This document shows, piece after piece, positions 53,356 to 64,000 of a DNA stretch of 64,000 bases. Position 1 is the first letter of the stretch, and each line of letters starts with the position of its first letter. The stretch covers positions 248,001 to 312,000 of the forward strand of contig CAJZHL010000012.1 of assembly GCA_916048055.1 (NCBI GenBank). The letters are read 5' to 3'. The position numbers and the translations under genes were made by a program. The DNA comes from Pedinophyceae sp. YPF-701 (taxonomy: Eukaryota; Chlorophyta; Pedinophyceae). Below the pieces are notes generated by a model, which saw nothing but the letters and a program-made list of their open reading frames with translations, had not been told where the DNA came from and made no database searches.

Positions 53356-56319
53356 TCACTCGTCTTGCTTCTTGGCAGCTCCACCGCCGCCAAGAAGGCT
53401 TCGGAAGTCGTTGTTGGACATCGGCTTCTTCTGTGGCTCGTCGCCCGCCGCCGACCGCGCCAGCAAGCTCCGCGGCACCAGGGACGCCGAGGCCGACAGC
53501 GGCGGCGCGGGGCCGCCGCCGTCGACGTCGAGCCGGTTCCTCTGATGGCTGTGCGCGTTGTCGACACCCCCCGAAAATCCAACACCCCCCCGCCGCCCGC
53601 GCCCGCCGCCGCCGCCGCCGTCGAACCGGCCCCTGCCGTAGCGCCCACGACCCCCCTCGTACCGCCCGCCCCTCCCGCCATCGAACCTGCCCCCGCGGCC
53701 GCGCCCACCGCGTCCGCCACCGCCTCCAGACCTCGGATTCGACACCGCTACAAACAGCGTGGCCCCGGCGAGCTCCGTCCCGTTGAGCTCCACGGCGCGC
53801 TCGACGTTGTCCTTCGCCTCGAACTCCACGTACGCACACCCCCTGTGTCGGTCGGGGTGGTGTTTGTCCATCACCATGCGCACCTCCTTGAGACCCCCCA
53901 CGGGCTCGAACAGGCCCCGCAGCGTGTCGGACGTCACCTCCGCCTTGATGCCCTTGACGAACACCGTGTTGCTGTCGTCGTGCCACTGCCGCACGGGCCC
54001 GCCGCCCTCACCCTGCGCGGGGGTGGTCACGGCGCCCTCGCCAGCGCCCGCGTCGCCCCGGGCGCGCTTCGGCGCCGCGACCGCCGCGCTGGAGTCGTCG
54101 CGCTTCCGCTTCGAGGACTCGCCCTTGCCCTTCTTGCCCGCGTCCGCGGCGTCTTTCCGCCCGTTCGCCGCCTCACCGCCATGCGCCGCGTCGCCTGGTT
54201 TCCCCGCCGCCGCAATCTTCGCGCGGCAGTCCGCGACCGACGCCGCGGTGCCGTACCGCCCCTCCATGCGCTCCCACGCGCGGCACACGCGCCCGTCGTC
54301 CGGCTTCAGGTGCCGCTGGTAGCACCTCTTGAACACCCCCCGCGCGCCCGCCACATCCCCCGCACGCCGCAGGAACTCCGCGTACGCGATCCACGTGTTC
54401 GCGAGCTTCCCGTGCGGGCCCTTCACCGCGCCCTCCCACACCTGCGCGCCCTCCTCTTTGCTCCCCTGCGCCTCGGCACACACTGCGTGCAACTCCAATC
54501 GAGGATCGAAGATCTCCGCGCCGCACCGCTCCTGTAGCACCTTCATCGCGTGCGCGAGCGAGGCCCGGTGCCACTCCGCCGACTCCTCCACCACCAGCGC
54601 ACCGCTGTCAGGCCCCCACTCCCCCCCCCCGCGCGCCATACGCCCCAGCATGTCGCTGCAGGCTAGGGCGACCTCCACCACATCCTCCGCCTTCCCGCCG
54701 TCCGCAGACAGCACCTCCACCGCCTCAACGAAGACCCCGCTCTGCTTCGCCGCCAGATCCGCGGCCCCGTCCAGATCCTCGCCCTCCATGGCCAATTCTT
54801 GCGCGTGGTCAATCGCCCGCAGCAGCTCGAGCCACAGCACCCCTGACCGCGACCGCACGGCCTGCCGCTTCAGCGCCCGCGTATACACGTCTACCGCGCT
54901 CTTCGGGCCGCCCCGCGCGCCGCTCCGCGCCGCAACGAACGCGCCATACTCGCGCCACAGCTCATCGTCGTCGGGGGCGGCTGCGACGCCGCGCTCGTAG
55001 AGGCACGCGACGTGCGCGTCGTTCTTCGCGGCCTTCTCGATCTGGATGTACTTCTTCAGCGGCTCGCGCGCGATGCCCTTGCCGTCGGGGGCCGCGAGCT
55101 GCGATTCGAACGGCATGCGCCGCGCCAGCAGCGACGTGGCCGAGGCGTGCGCGCGGAGCGTCTTTTGCGGCACCTCGCGCCCGCCGAGCCACTGCTTGTA
55201 CCGCTCGAGCGCGGCGGGCCCGTCCGCGAGGGGCAGCGCGAGCCGGCGGCGAGCGACCTCGTCGACGTCGTCGCTGCTCGCGGCACCGGCATGCGCGGCG
55301 GCGTACTCCGTTTCGAGCCACGCGTCCCAGACAGCGCCGCCGTGACTGAGATCCTGGCCGGCGACGGCCACGGCCCGCTCCGCGAGCGCCCTGCAGGACG
55401 ACAGACAGGAAAACTCGTCTTGCGTGCACACTGTGATTGCTGTTGCATCAGCGACGCGGAGCTGCAATGTTCGGGCCGTTTCCGAGCGGGAGTGCGCTGC
55501 CGTACCTGAATTCTTTGAGGCCCTCGGCGTCGAAGGAGGCCACGCTTGGTTGTTTGGCGAAGGCTTTGAGGTATGCGGCCCAGAGGCTCGGCACCTCGAA
55601 GTGCTGCACAGCCCGCTCGTACAGCTCGACGAGGTTCTCGGCTGTACGACGATACCCCTCGATCCATTCCTGCCACATCTGCGCGTGTTCGCATTCGTTG
55701 CGAAACGAGGAGGGTTTGCATGTTTCGTGGAAATGTGTTTGTGCGAGTGTGCGCGGTGCCAACGGCCCCAGAGCGCAGTGTGAGGCGGCTGTGAGCGGTG
55801 CGCTGTGGGTGGGCGTCCGGGCGGCGCACCTCGGGCGGCATGAGTCCGACTTTTGCGTACTGGTCTCTGGCCTGATACACTTGCGTCTCCAGTTTGGGGT
55901 ACTTGTCCAGCAACGCGATCAGCTGCAACGCACGTCGGAACGTACGTGCCGTTTCGCTCTCGGAGGGCGCGATGACGCGCCGGGGCACATCGTGCGCTGG
56001 CAGGGCCGGAACCCGGCCAACGGACGTCTGTCAAGCAGAGCGCGAAACCGGCCGCTCCGGCTTCGTGATGGAATCTCTGGCAACGCGCTCTCGCGGAGTC
56101 TGATAGATTCAATCCTCAGGAAGGAAAATCATCCCCGCGGACGCGCGCAGTATCGTGTGCGGGGGGCACGCTCACCTTGCAGCGCGTTGCGTCGTCGTGT
56201 GGCCGCTTGACGAGGACTTCCTCGAACTTGAACACCTGCTCGAGGACCTCATCATCCACCGATCCCTCAGACCCGCTCATGGACGCATCGTCGTCCGACT
56301 CTCCGGCAGAACGCGGCAT
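53356..56319 (-). CDS. SART3: SART3-like U4/U6 snRNP recycling factor
   Basis: Exons 56319-56176, 55922-55830, 55678-55506 and 55390-53356 join in phase to 814 residues. An acidic N-terminus is followed by HAT repeats (WQEWIEGYRRTAENLVELYE, VWDAWLETEYA, LWREYGAFVAARSG, WIAYAEFLRRAGD, ACRAWERMEG-like). A Lys-rich nuclear signal near GESSKRKRDD precedes one RRM (NTVFVKGI ... RGCAYVEFEAKDN). Then come Arg-Gly-Gly repeats, and the C-terminus SNNDFRSLLGG is the Lsm-interaction motif. SART3/Prp24 reanneals U4 and U6 snRNAs via LSm2-8. Human SART3 has two RRMs; here I see one and an RGG region in place of the other. Confidence 0.9.
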
Positions 56320-56768
56320 GATGCACCGCTGCCGCCTACCAGCGCCCTCTCAGCGCAGAACACAGCACGCCACGTGCTTCTACGACAGAGCAGGCCACGG
56401 TGCGGACGCAATACGCGGCCACGCATCACGGGCAACCGAAGTTGCCCGCCCAAGCCAGGATACAGCACCCCGGAGGTGTGATGTTCAACTACCCCCCGAC
56501 CTGACGTGTGGCGGCGGTCCCACGGCCAGGCCTACCACGCCCTGCCCCACGCACACCTCGCACCGCGTCGTACAGAGACCGCCAGGCAACGGCTGCTCCC
56601 CGGGGATCCAAACACCCCCAAGGACCCCACAACTCAACACCCCCCGCCGACGCCGCAAGCGAGCCGCCCCAGCGCAGCCGCGGCGCGAGCGTCCCTCTCG
56701 CGGCCCGTCACCCGCCGCGCCCTCCCGTGCGTTGCGCGGTCACACGGGCCCGACCGTTGCGTCAGCGA

Positions 56769-57825
56769 TCAGTCCATCTTGACTTTCGCCCCCACGCCCT
56801 CGAGCTTCTTCATCAGCGCCTCCGCCTCCTCCTTTGGGATCCCCTCCTTGATCGGCTTCGGCACGCTCTCCACCAGCTCCTTCGCCTGCGAACCACCACG
56901 CCCGCACAAGCATTGCGTCACGCGACCACGCACTCTCTGCTTGCGTGCAGACACGCGCTGTCACGACAAGGACGACCGCTGCGCGGCGCGGTGCCAAGGG
57001 CCGCTCCGGTGGAGCGCCGCGGCCACCGCTGGTCGTCAGTCTGGCAGCACCGGCGCGAACATGCCCGGCAGTGAGTGGGTGTGTGACGCGCCTCCTTCAG
57101 ACCGAGCCCCGTGGCCACGCGGACCTCCTTGATCACCGTGATCTTCTTCGCGGCGTCGAACCCGTCGAGGATGACCGAGAACGACGTCTTCTCCTCCGCA
57201 GCCTCCGCGGGCGCGTCGTCCCCGGCCGGCGCCGCAGCTGCAACGGGCGGTGGGCCGTGGCGCGCGCGTTTCAGCGTGGCTCGCGTCGCACGGCGAGCGT
57301 ACTCAACGGCACGCTGCCGACCCGCGGAACAGATGCGGTAAATCCGGCAGGGCGGACGTGGAAGATGCACCGGGCTGTGGCGCCAGGGACTAGGGCGCGG
57401 TCGTGTGAGCACGATCTGGGCTCTGGCGGCGCTCGCTGGGCGCTGGTGGGATGCGGACGGTGATTGGGATCGGTTGGGGCACGGTGCGACTGGTGCGTTT
57501 CCCGGGCGGGGGAGCGGGCGTGCGGTGTACCTGGCATTGCAGGCATTGCCGCCATCGGGAACGCTGGGGCCGCGGCTTCGATGCGCAGGCGCTTCTTGAG
57601 AATGGCATGCAAGTCTGCGACCTCGAGGACGGTCAGCCCGCAGATCTCGTCCGCAATTTTCTTGACGCGCTCGCTGGCCTCAGGCTCTGGCTCCTCCCCC
57701 TCCGTGCTGAAGAAGCGCACGCGGTTCGCGGCGCAGCATCCCGCCGCTGACGAAACAGATGCCTCGCTAAACAAGCCGCCCACCGACCCCAGCGCCCTCC
57801 CGGCCCGCGCGACCCTGCTGAGCAT
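56769..57825 (-). CDS. Mitochondrial ribosomal protein L7/L12
   Basis: Exons 57825-57531, 57237-57092 and 56885-56769 join in phase to 185 residues. The first 45 residues are Arg/Ala/Ser-rich without acids ([17 protein letters not shown] ... VRFFST), a mitochondrial presequence. [20 protein letters not shown] is the dimerising N-domain, a Pro/Ala hinge follows, and [35 protein letters not shown] and AKVKMD form the C-domain that recruits translation factors. The second intron starts GAG|GCGCGT: only a GC donor restores the conserved L-K-E-A-K sequence, so it appears to be a GC-AG intron. Confidence 0.92.
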
Positions 57826-58605
57826 CGTTACTCGTCCTCCCCGTCAACCCCGATATGCCCCGGACGCGCAAACTACCGAACACGGAACTCTGTAATCACC
57901 CATACACTGTTTCGTTCCCGAACGGCCGCGGCGCAGTGTAGGCGGCGATCACAGGACCCCTCAGCAGTCGTCACTACACCGTTCTACCTCCCACCACACC
58001 GGTATACGCGGCCCCTCGCCGCGCGGCCTGCAGCTGGAGAGCGCGCTGCCTGCCTGCGTCGCTGTGGATCCCGCGAGCCCGGCCACGTCGAAGCGAAACG
58101 CAGAAGTGTGTCAATGGGTCGTATACACGGCGCACGTGGGTCGGACTCGCAGGCAGGGGCGCCGCGACCCGCCCTGGACCAGCCCGCCTCTGCACGCGCG
58201 CGTTCGACCGCGTCACCTTGGCTGCGGCGCCCTCGACGCCCCCTGGACCGCCATGATTCGTGTCCACACTATGTGTCACGCAGCGCGGTCGAATCGGCGT
58301 CGGGACGGCCGCGCGGCGAGCCCCGAGAGCGGGCGTGCGCCGTGAGGGTGGGGGCGCAGGCGACGTCGCGATCGACCGCGGTTGCGGCCCTCACGTGGCG
58401 GACAAGTAGCAGGTATGAGGCGTGCAGGCTGCGGTGCCTGACGCAGGCCTGGTCGGGCGCTCGGCGCGCCAACACGCCGCGCGCGGCGGCAGCGGACGTA
58501 TGTTTGTGTCCCGGGAGCCTGCTGGACGTCGTGCTCACGGACGGCTTGCGTAGAGGCAGCGGAGACCTGGTTTCTGGTAGAGGGCCTGGGCCCTGAGCTG
58601 TGAGG
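57826..58605. other. Divergent intergenic region of 780 bp
   Basis: Between the starts of mitochondrial L12 and SWC5. No supported gene. Confidence 0.5.
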
Positions 58606-60014
58606 ATGGCCGACGTGGACGAGCTCCCTTCGAGCGACGAGGAGGATGAGGACTACGACCCCACGGCGGAGTTGAAGGCGGAGAAGGCGGAGAAGAAGCG
58701 GAAATTGAAGCAGCAAAAGCTCAAGCAGCCTCGAGGGTGCGTCTCCGGCCCCCCCCGCGCCGCCAGCACGCCGTCCACAGGCCGCGAGCAAGAGCTCGTC
58801 GTGTAGCTCCATGGCCTTGGCCGCTGCGCTCGTGCACCTTGCAGGCGTGGCCAGGCGATGCTGGCTGGCAAGGAGGACGATGACGACGACGACGACGACG
58901 ACGACGCGGATTTAGACGTCAATGAGGACGACGACGCGGACGTGGAGTTCGTCGAGGAGGACCTCGGCGCGCTCGGGAAGGTCGAGGAGCTGGGCCCGCG
59001 CGCGCGCGACCGGGCAGCCCGCGTGGCCGCTGCGTGGGACGCCCTGAAGAAGCGCACGGCCGTCAGGCCCGCGTCAGCGCCGAAAGAGGCCGAGGAGAAG
59101 CAAGAGATGGACCAGGACGGCGCGGAGGAGGCGGAGGAGGGCCAGGAGGAGCCGGCGCCTGCCCCGAAGCCAGCAGGCGTGGTGGGGGGCTACTTCACGG
59201 ACGGCCTGATGGAGAAGATCGCTCCGGCGAAGCGGCGCGCGACGGGGGACGCGCACTGGAAGCGCGTGCTGTTTGCGGAGGGCGGGGTCAAGAAGGCGCC
59301 TGCCCGGGGGAGGGCTGCCAAGGCGACGGGCGGCGCGAGCATTGCCTTCGCAATGGACTTCGTGGCTCCGGTGGAGCAGGTCAAGTTCCACAACGAGCGC
59401 ATGGTGCGACCCGCGGCCCTCCCCTCTCTGCGCGCGAACAACCACGGATTCATATTTGTTTGTGTGGGCCTTCGCTTGGTTCTTTGCCGCTCCTATCCAC
59501 CGCGCCGCGCCGCGAGCTGCCCGCGCAGAAGGTCACGGATGCGCAGCAGGACGCCGAGCGCGCCGCGCGCGCCGAGGCGGCGGCGGCTGCGGCCCTTGCG
59601 CTGAAGCAAGCGCAGGCGCTCATCCCAGGCGCCCGCACCAAGGACGGCCGCACGGAGATGGTGGTCAAGGAGACCTTCGCGGGGCGCGAGATCGAGGTCA
59701 CGCGCATGGTCGACGACGGCGAGCGCGAGGCGCTGCAAGAGAAGCAAAAGCGCATCGCGTCCGGCGGGCTCGAGGCCATGGTGGCGAACCTGAGCAAGAA
59801 GAGCAAGGTCAACGTGCTGGACAAGACGCGGCTGGACTGGGACAGCTACAAGCGGAAGAACACGGAGATCGATGAGGAGCTCGAGGCACATAAGAAGAGT
59901 GGTGGGCGGTACTTGGAAAAACAGGAGTTCCTGCGGCAGGCTGAGCTCAGGCAGTACGAGAAGGAGCGGGACGCGCGGCTGGCGTCGGACATCCGGACGA
60001 GGGGGCGCGTGTAG
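58606..60014 (+). CDS. SWC5: SWC5/CFDP1, SWR1 chromatin-remodelling subunit (BCNT domain)
   Basis: Exons 58606-58736, 58845-59403 and 59529-60014 join in phase to 391 residues. The N-terminus is acidic (ELPSSDEEDEDYDP, then a run of ten Asp from a GAC microsatellite at about 58,878-58,905), as expected for a histone-binding tail. The C-terminal 80 residues form the BCNT domain: VNVLDKTRLDWDSYKRK, GGRYLEKQEFLRQAELRQYE. SWC5 is required for exchange of H2A.Z into nucleosomes by SWR1/SRCAP. The Asp run shows the usual length-variable repeat. Confidence 0.92.
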
Positions 60015-60435
60015 CGCGGTGTGACGCGCGTGCGTACTACACGTGTAGCGTGCTGTGTTGCGTGGGCTGGGCTTGCTCGTCAGGGGGCGGCTGAGCGGGC
60101 GCGGCGGTGGTGGAGGGCTCGCACGGAAAGGGGGAAGGGGGAAGGGGGTGCGGAGGGGGAGGGCGCTGCGGGGGGGCGGCGACAGGGTCCGTCGTTGGGC
60201 GCGACAGTTGCACTAAAGCGAGCGAGTGCGTGGCATGTGCGTGTGCGGGTCTCGACGCCGTCGCACGGCGATGAACAGTGCGTTACACGTCGTTCTCTTT
60301 CTCCGGCCGACCTTGCACCGCACCTGCACATGCACATGGCACCTCGTGCCGAGCGCCGACGGCGACGACGCTCGCGCTCCGGACCCTACACGCCGTCCGG
60401 ACCGCGAGCAGTCCCTGACAGACCCCTCTGGCCCC
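60015..60435. other. Convergent 3' spacer
   Basis: Between the stops of SWC5 and SPT16. Contains GGGGGAAGGGGGAAG-type purine repeats at about 60,128-60,150; no gene seen. Confidence 0.5.
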
Positions 60436-63400
60436 TCACCGCTTCACCTTCTTGGAGGGTCCCGCGGAACCCCCCCCCGGGGGCCTCTTCTTCTTCTTGG
60501 GGGGCGCGCGCTCCTCCTCGCCGTCGATCGCGTCCCGCTCGCGGTCCTGGCGCTTCGCCTCGCGCTCCAGCTCGTCCCAGGTCTTCCCGGCCTCCTCGTC
60601 GCTGTCGGCCTCCTCCTCCGAGTCCGGCTCCTCGTCTGCACTGTCCACGTAGTCGTCGCTGTCCTCCTCCTCCGAGGACTCCTCCTCCTCGCTGTCCGTC
60701 GGCTCGAAGTCCGACTCCTCCTCCTCCTCCTCCTCGTCCTCCTCGTCCTCCATGCCCAGGAACCCCTTCCACCCGCCGCACTCAATCAGGGTTTCTGGGT
60801 CTTTGATGAGCGCCTTGAGCACCTCCGACCACTTGATGTTCTTGCGGTGCTCGTAGAACGCCGTGTCGGACTGCGTGAGCCACAGCCGGACGGTGTCCAG
60901 CCGCGTCGTCGGGATCGAGGACACCGCCTTGGCAGGTTTCGTGAAGTCCTTGAACACGATGACCATGTCGAACGACTTCGAGCCGAACTCGACGCGCTCG
61001 AGCGACACGAGCTCGATGTCGTCGAGCGGGCACACGAAGAACGGCATCTCCTGCAGCTCGACCAGGCAGTGCGCGCTCGGCAGCATCAGCACGTTGGACT
61101 TGGCGTGGATCCCGTGGAAGCCCAGGTCGCGGTACGGCTTGTCGAACTCCTTGTCGCGCAGGCGCGCGTCCTTGTCCCAGATGTCCTCCATGACCTTCTT
61201 GCAGAACGCGCGGAACTGCCGGTTGGTCATGTTGCGCTTCTCGCGCTCCCGCTGCTCCTCCTCGATCTCGTCGGGGTCGTACGCGTTGCGCCGCCCGCCG
61301 TCGAGCGTCTGCACGACGTCCATGACCTCCACGTACACCTGCACGTCCGAGGTCTTCTTCTTGTTCACCATGATCGGGTTCGCCAGGTGGAAGTGCAGCA
61401 GCGTGATGTGCTCCCCCTCCGACTCCTGCGGACGACGAACGAGGCGGTGGGGCGCGTGGGGAGCGCGCGGGGCCGGGCGCGGGGCCGGGCGCCGTCTGTA
61501 CCTGAGCGCGCTCGTACAACGAGAGAGCATGGCAGGCAGCCGCAAGCAGCACAGAGCCACAGCAAGGCCGCACGCCGGGGTCGGCGGTCAGAAATCCCGG
61601 TCGAGCGGCCACCGGAGTGCTTCGTGCCGGTTGCACCGTCGTTCCGTCGCGCGCTGGTTGTTTGCGCGCGCACCTGGAGGAAGCAGTGCTGGATGTTGCG
61701 GTACATGATGTCGACCACCTCCTCGCTCCGCGGCGACGAGTACCGGAACCCGTTCGTGTGCGCCTCGAGCACCCCGGGGACCTTCCGCCCGCGGCCCGCC
61801 GTCGTCGGCCGGATCCAGCAGTCGGTCAGGCGGTAGATCTTGCCCTTCATGGGCACCAGCTTCTCCTGCGACACCAGCGTGCTCTTCTCGAGCCGCTCCT
61901 TGTCGCGCGCGCGCACGTGCCGCAGGAGCTGCTTGGCCTCCTGCACCACGCGCGCCGCGTGCTTCGGGTCCCCGCTGCGGAAGTTCATCTCCTTGACGAA
62001 CACGTGGCTCTTGAACCTCACCGCGGCGTCATAGCCCTCGGTCCCGTGCGCCGCGGGCGTGTTGAAGATGACGCGGATCTGCGCGTGCTCGAGGTCCTGG
62101 CTGAAGTTGATCGAGCGCACCGTCATGATGTGGAAGGGCACCAGGACGCCGTAGATGGGCAGAAGGAGGCACTCGTGCCGCGCGTCGCACTGGACGACCA
62201 TCTGGTGCATCACCGGGACGAGGTCCGCCAGGGACTTGAACGCCTGGATGGTCTTCGACGACCGCGCCTGCTTCTGCGGCCCGGTCTCGAGCTCCTTCTT
62301 CGCCGCGAGCAGGCGCTCCATGGTCTCCTGGTTCTTCCGCTCGACGATGTCCTTCTGCCGCGCCTGCATCTGCAGGTTCTCGTTCTGCCCGCGGTCGCGC
62401 AGGTTGTCCTTCCCGATCGCCGCGCCGTCCCCGTCGTCCGACTCCACCTCCATCTCCTCCTGACCCTCTGCGACGTGTCAGGGCGCGTGACGGACGGGAA
62501 CGGAAGGTCAGCGGGGGCGGGGACGCGCTGCGGAGGCCCGAGGCGGCCGTGCGCGGGACGAGTGTTGGCGGTGTGTGTTTGGACGAGGAAAGGAACATCG
62601 AGTGGAGGATATTTGGCGGCTGAGTACCAGGGCGTGCATCGCAGCCGCGGTGGTGTTGGCTGGTCATGGACCTCGCTCGCACGCCACGGCCGCTTGTCGT
62701 ACGCGATCTGAAAACGATGGTCGTACAGAAAGTCCTGTCAAGAAACGTATGAAACGAATACAGATAAGATGGCGCACCTTCAATCTTGTAGGCCACGTTG
62801 CCCCAGTCGCGCTTCGAGAAGTCCGTCAGCGCCTCCGCGGGCTTCCCCTCGCCCTTCACGAGCACCGTGTCCGCGACCAGCAGCGAGTACGTGCGCCCCG
62901 CCCCGCCCTCCTGCACCGAGCTGTCCTCCAGCGGCCCGCACCCGAGAATGACGTTAAACACCATCCCCGCGCGCGCGGTCGTCCCCGCGGCCTTCGGCGA
63001 CAGCATGAACCGCGAGTCCTTGAACTCGATGCCCGTCCCGAACCCTATGTGCTTCGTCAGCGCGTCGGCCATCTCGGGGCACCCCGCGGCCCGCAACGCA
63101 TCCTGCGCCGCGGCATAGACCCCCGCGAGGTCCGCGCCGTCGGTCAGCGCGGCCAGAACCTTGCCGTGCGCGTCGATCAGCGCCTTGTACTTCTTCTCCT
63201 TCTCCTGCACGCCGCACGCACGCACCTCAGCGCCCAGCTCAGCGATGCGCAACACAACAACAACGTACAGCGCGCCGCAGCCGCGCAACGCCCGGGCGCG
63301 GGGCGACGACGGGGCGTGGCAGCGTGCGCGCACCTCGGTCGCGTTGACGAAGAAGGTCCGCGACACGGTCGCGCAGTAGGACTGGTAGCGCGCGCCGAGC

Positions 63401-64000
63401 GACACCGCGATCATCGACGTGTCCAGGACCTGGTTCGGGTCGGTCTGCGCGGAGATCTTGAGGTCGAACTGCCCGCCGCTCTGCACGACGGGGTCGTACG
63501 CGATGTCCACGGAGTTCTTGTTCAGTTTCAGTCCGATCTTCGCCTTTGGGTCCTGGATGGCCTCCGAGGCCTCATTCGCGAGCTTGCCGTGCTTGATCGA
63601 GCGGCCCTGGTCGACGACGCCCTCGACGCGCTCGCGCACGACGGACTTCATGACCTGCGAGCACAGCAGCGCCGCCTTGCGGTGGTGCCGCTGCTCGGCG
63701 TCGTCGCGCACCGCCATCACCTCCGCGAGCCCCGCGGCGCAGTCCTGGCGGTCCAGGGCCGCGGCCGCGAACACCGAGTTGTACACCTGCACCATCTTGC
63801 CCTCGGGGTCCTCCTTGAGGAGCGTCCCGACCTGCACGCCCAGCAGCAATCGCGGCATCGTGTGTTGTTGTTTTGCTGTTGTTGAAGGTGGAAACGACAC
63901 AGGGGGCGGTCGCCGTGCAGGGCTAGTGCCGCGCTGCGCGGAGGGGTACGCGGTTTTATTTGCGAGGACGTGGGTCGGCGTGCGCGGGGGGGGAGTGTTG
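60436..64000 (-). CDS. SPT16: FACT complex subunit SPT16, 5' end beyond the window
   Basis: Four exons are visible and in phase: 63831-63334, 63204-62778, 62467-61674 and 61425-60436 (902 residues). The first begins at a CAG acceptor with VGTLLKEDPEGKMVQVYN, so the start and roughly the first 200 residues (the rest of the pita-bread N-domain) lie in exons beyond 64,000; the ATG at 63858 is inside the intron. Middle-domain markers (VVQCDARHECLLLPIYGVLVPFHI then FHLANPIMVNKKKTSDVQ) and the acidic C-terminal tail with many Asp/Glu/Ser, then a short basic end PSKKVKR, are typical. FACT is a histone H2A-H2B chaperone for transcription and replication. Confidence 0.93.

Noticed and set aside
58878-58905. 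GAC repeat as a stand-alone microsatellite feature
   Set aside because: It encodes the Asp run of SWC5 and is explained by the acidic tail.
63858-63860. ATG at 63858 as the start of SPT16
   Set aside because: It lies in intron sequence just before a CAG acceptor, and starting there would delete about 200 conserved N-terminal residues.
1-64000. CRISPR arrays, prokaryotic operons or a bacterial origin
   Set aside because: No direct-repeat/spacer pattern, clear spliceosomal introns and exclusively eukaryotic gene families.

Overview
The window is nuclear DNA from a eukaryotic microbe, most likely a green alga or a close relative. Composition is extremely GC-rich (roughly 70 % by eye) and almost all genes are broken by short introns (about 55-300 bp; donors GTGCG, GTGAG or GTACG, acceptors CAG). 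Three things point to the green lineage. The NBP35 Fe-S scaffold has the plant form, without the CPxC motif. Metaxin has the plant-like layout with a C-terminal membrane segment. An RNase MRP RNA is recognisable. A kinesin-2 motor and a roadblock dynein light chain suggest a cell that builds flagella. No tRNA, rRNA, CRISPR array or complete transposon was found. Coordinates of spliced genes are the outer limits; exon coordinates in the text were worked out by hand from reading frames and splice sites.

Region 1 (1-14,900) is an accessory, repeat-rich island. It holds a 286-bp tandem array, a 311-bp tandem duplication, and dispersed partial copies of the 3' end of the NBP35 gene (one a decayed exon). 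Between them lie a PD-(D/E)XK-like nuclease with a Cys-rich N-terminal motif, a three-module Myb/SANT-like protein, a shorter paralogue with a conserved intron position, and an unrecognised protein that shares a W-x-x-L-T-A-P motif with them. Long stretches have no supportable gene.

Region 2 (14,900-24,300) carries an F-box/LRR protein with doubled 45-residue repeats, NBP35, an F-box-like plus SET-domain histone methyltransferase, two identical copies of an RNase MRP RNA 1.1 kb apart, and cereblon (LON plus CULT domains).

Region 3 (24,600-43,900) has a condensation-type (HHxxxDG) acyltransferase, a coiled-coil plus right-handed beta-helix protein, divergent from it the tRNA m2,2G26 methyltransferase TRM1, then metaxin, several small or disordered unknown proteins, a protein rich in candidate SUMO-interaction motifs, RTRAF/hCLE and the roadblock light chain.

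Region 4 (44,200-64,000) is a dense housekeeping block: an RFESD-type Rieske protein with a long extension, two coiled-coil proteins (one tail-anchored), kinesin-2, SART3 (U4/U6 recycling), mitochondrial ribosomal protein L12, the SWR1-complex subunit SWC5/CFDP1 and the FACT subunit SPT16, which runs off the right edge.

Most neighbours have unrelated jobs, as usual for eukaryotes. The repeated themes are chromatin (SET protein, SWC5, SPT16), RNA processing (MRP RNA, TRM1, RTRAF, SART3) and Fe-S or mitochondrial biology (NBP35, Rieske protein, metaxin, L12).
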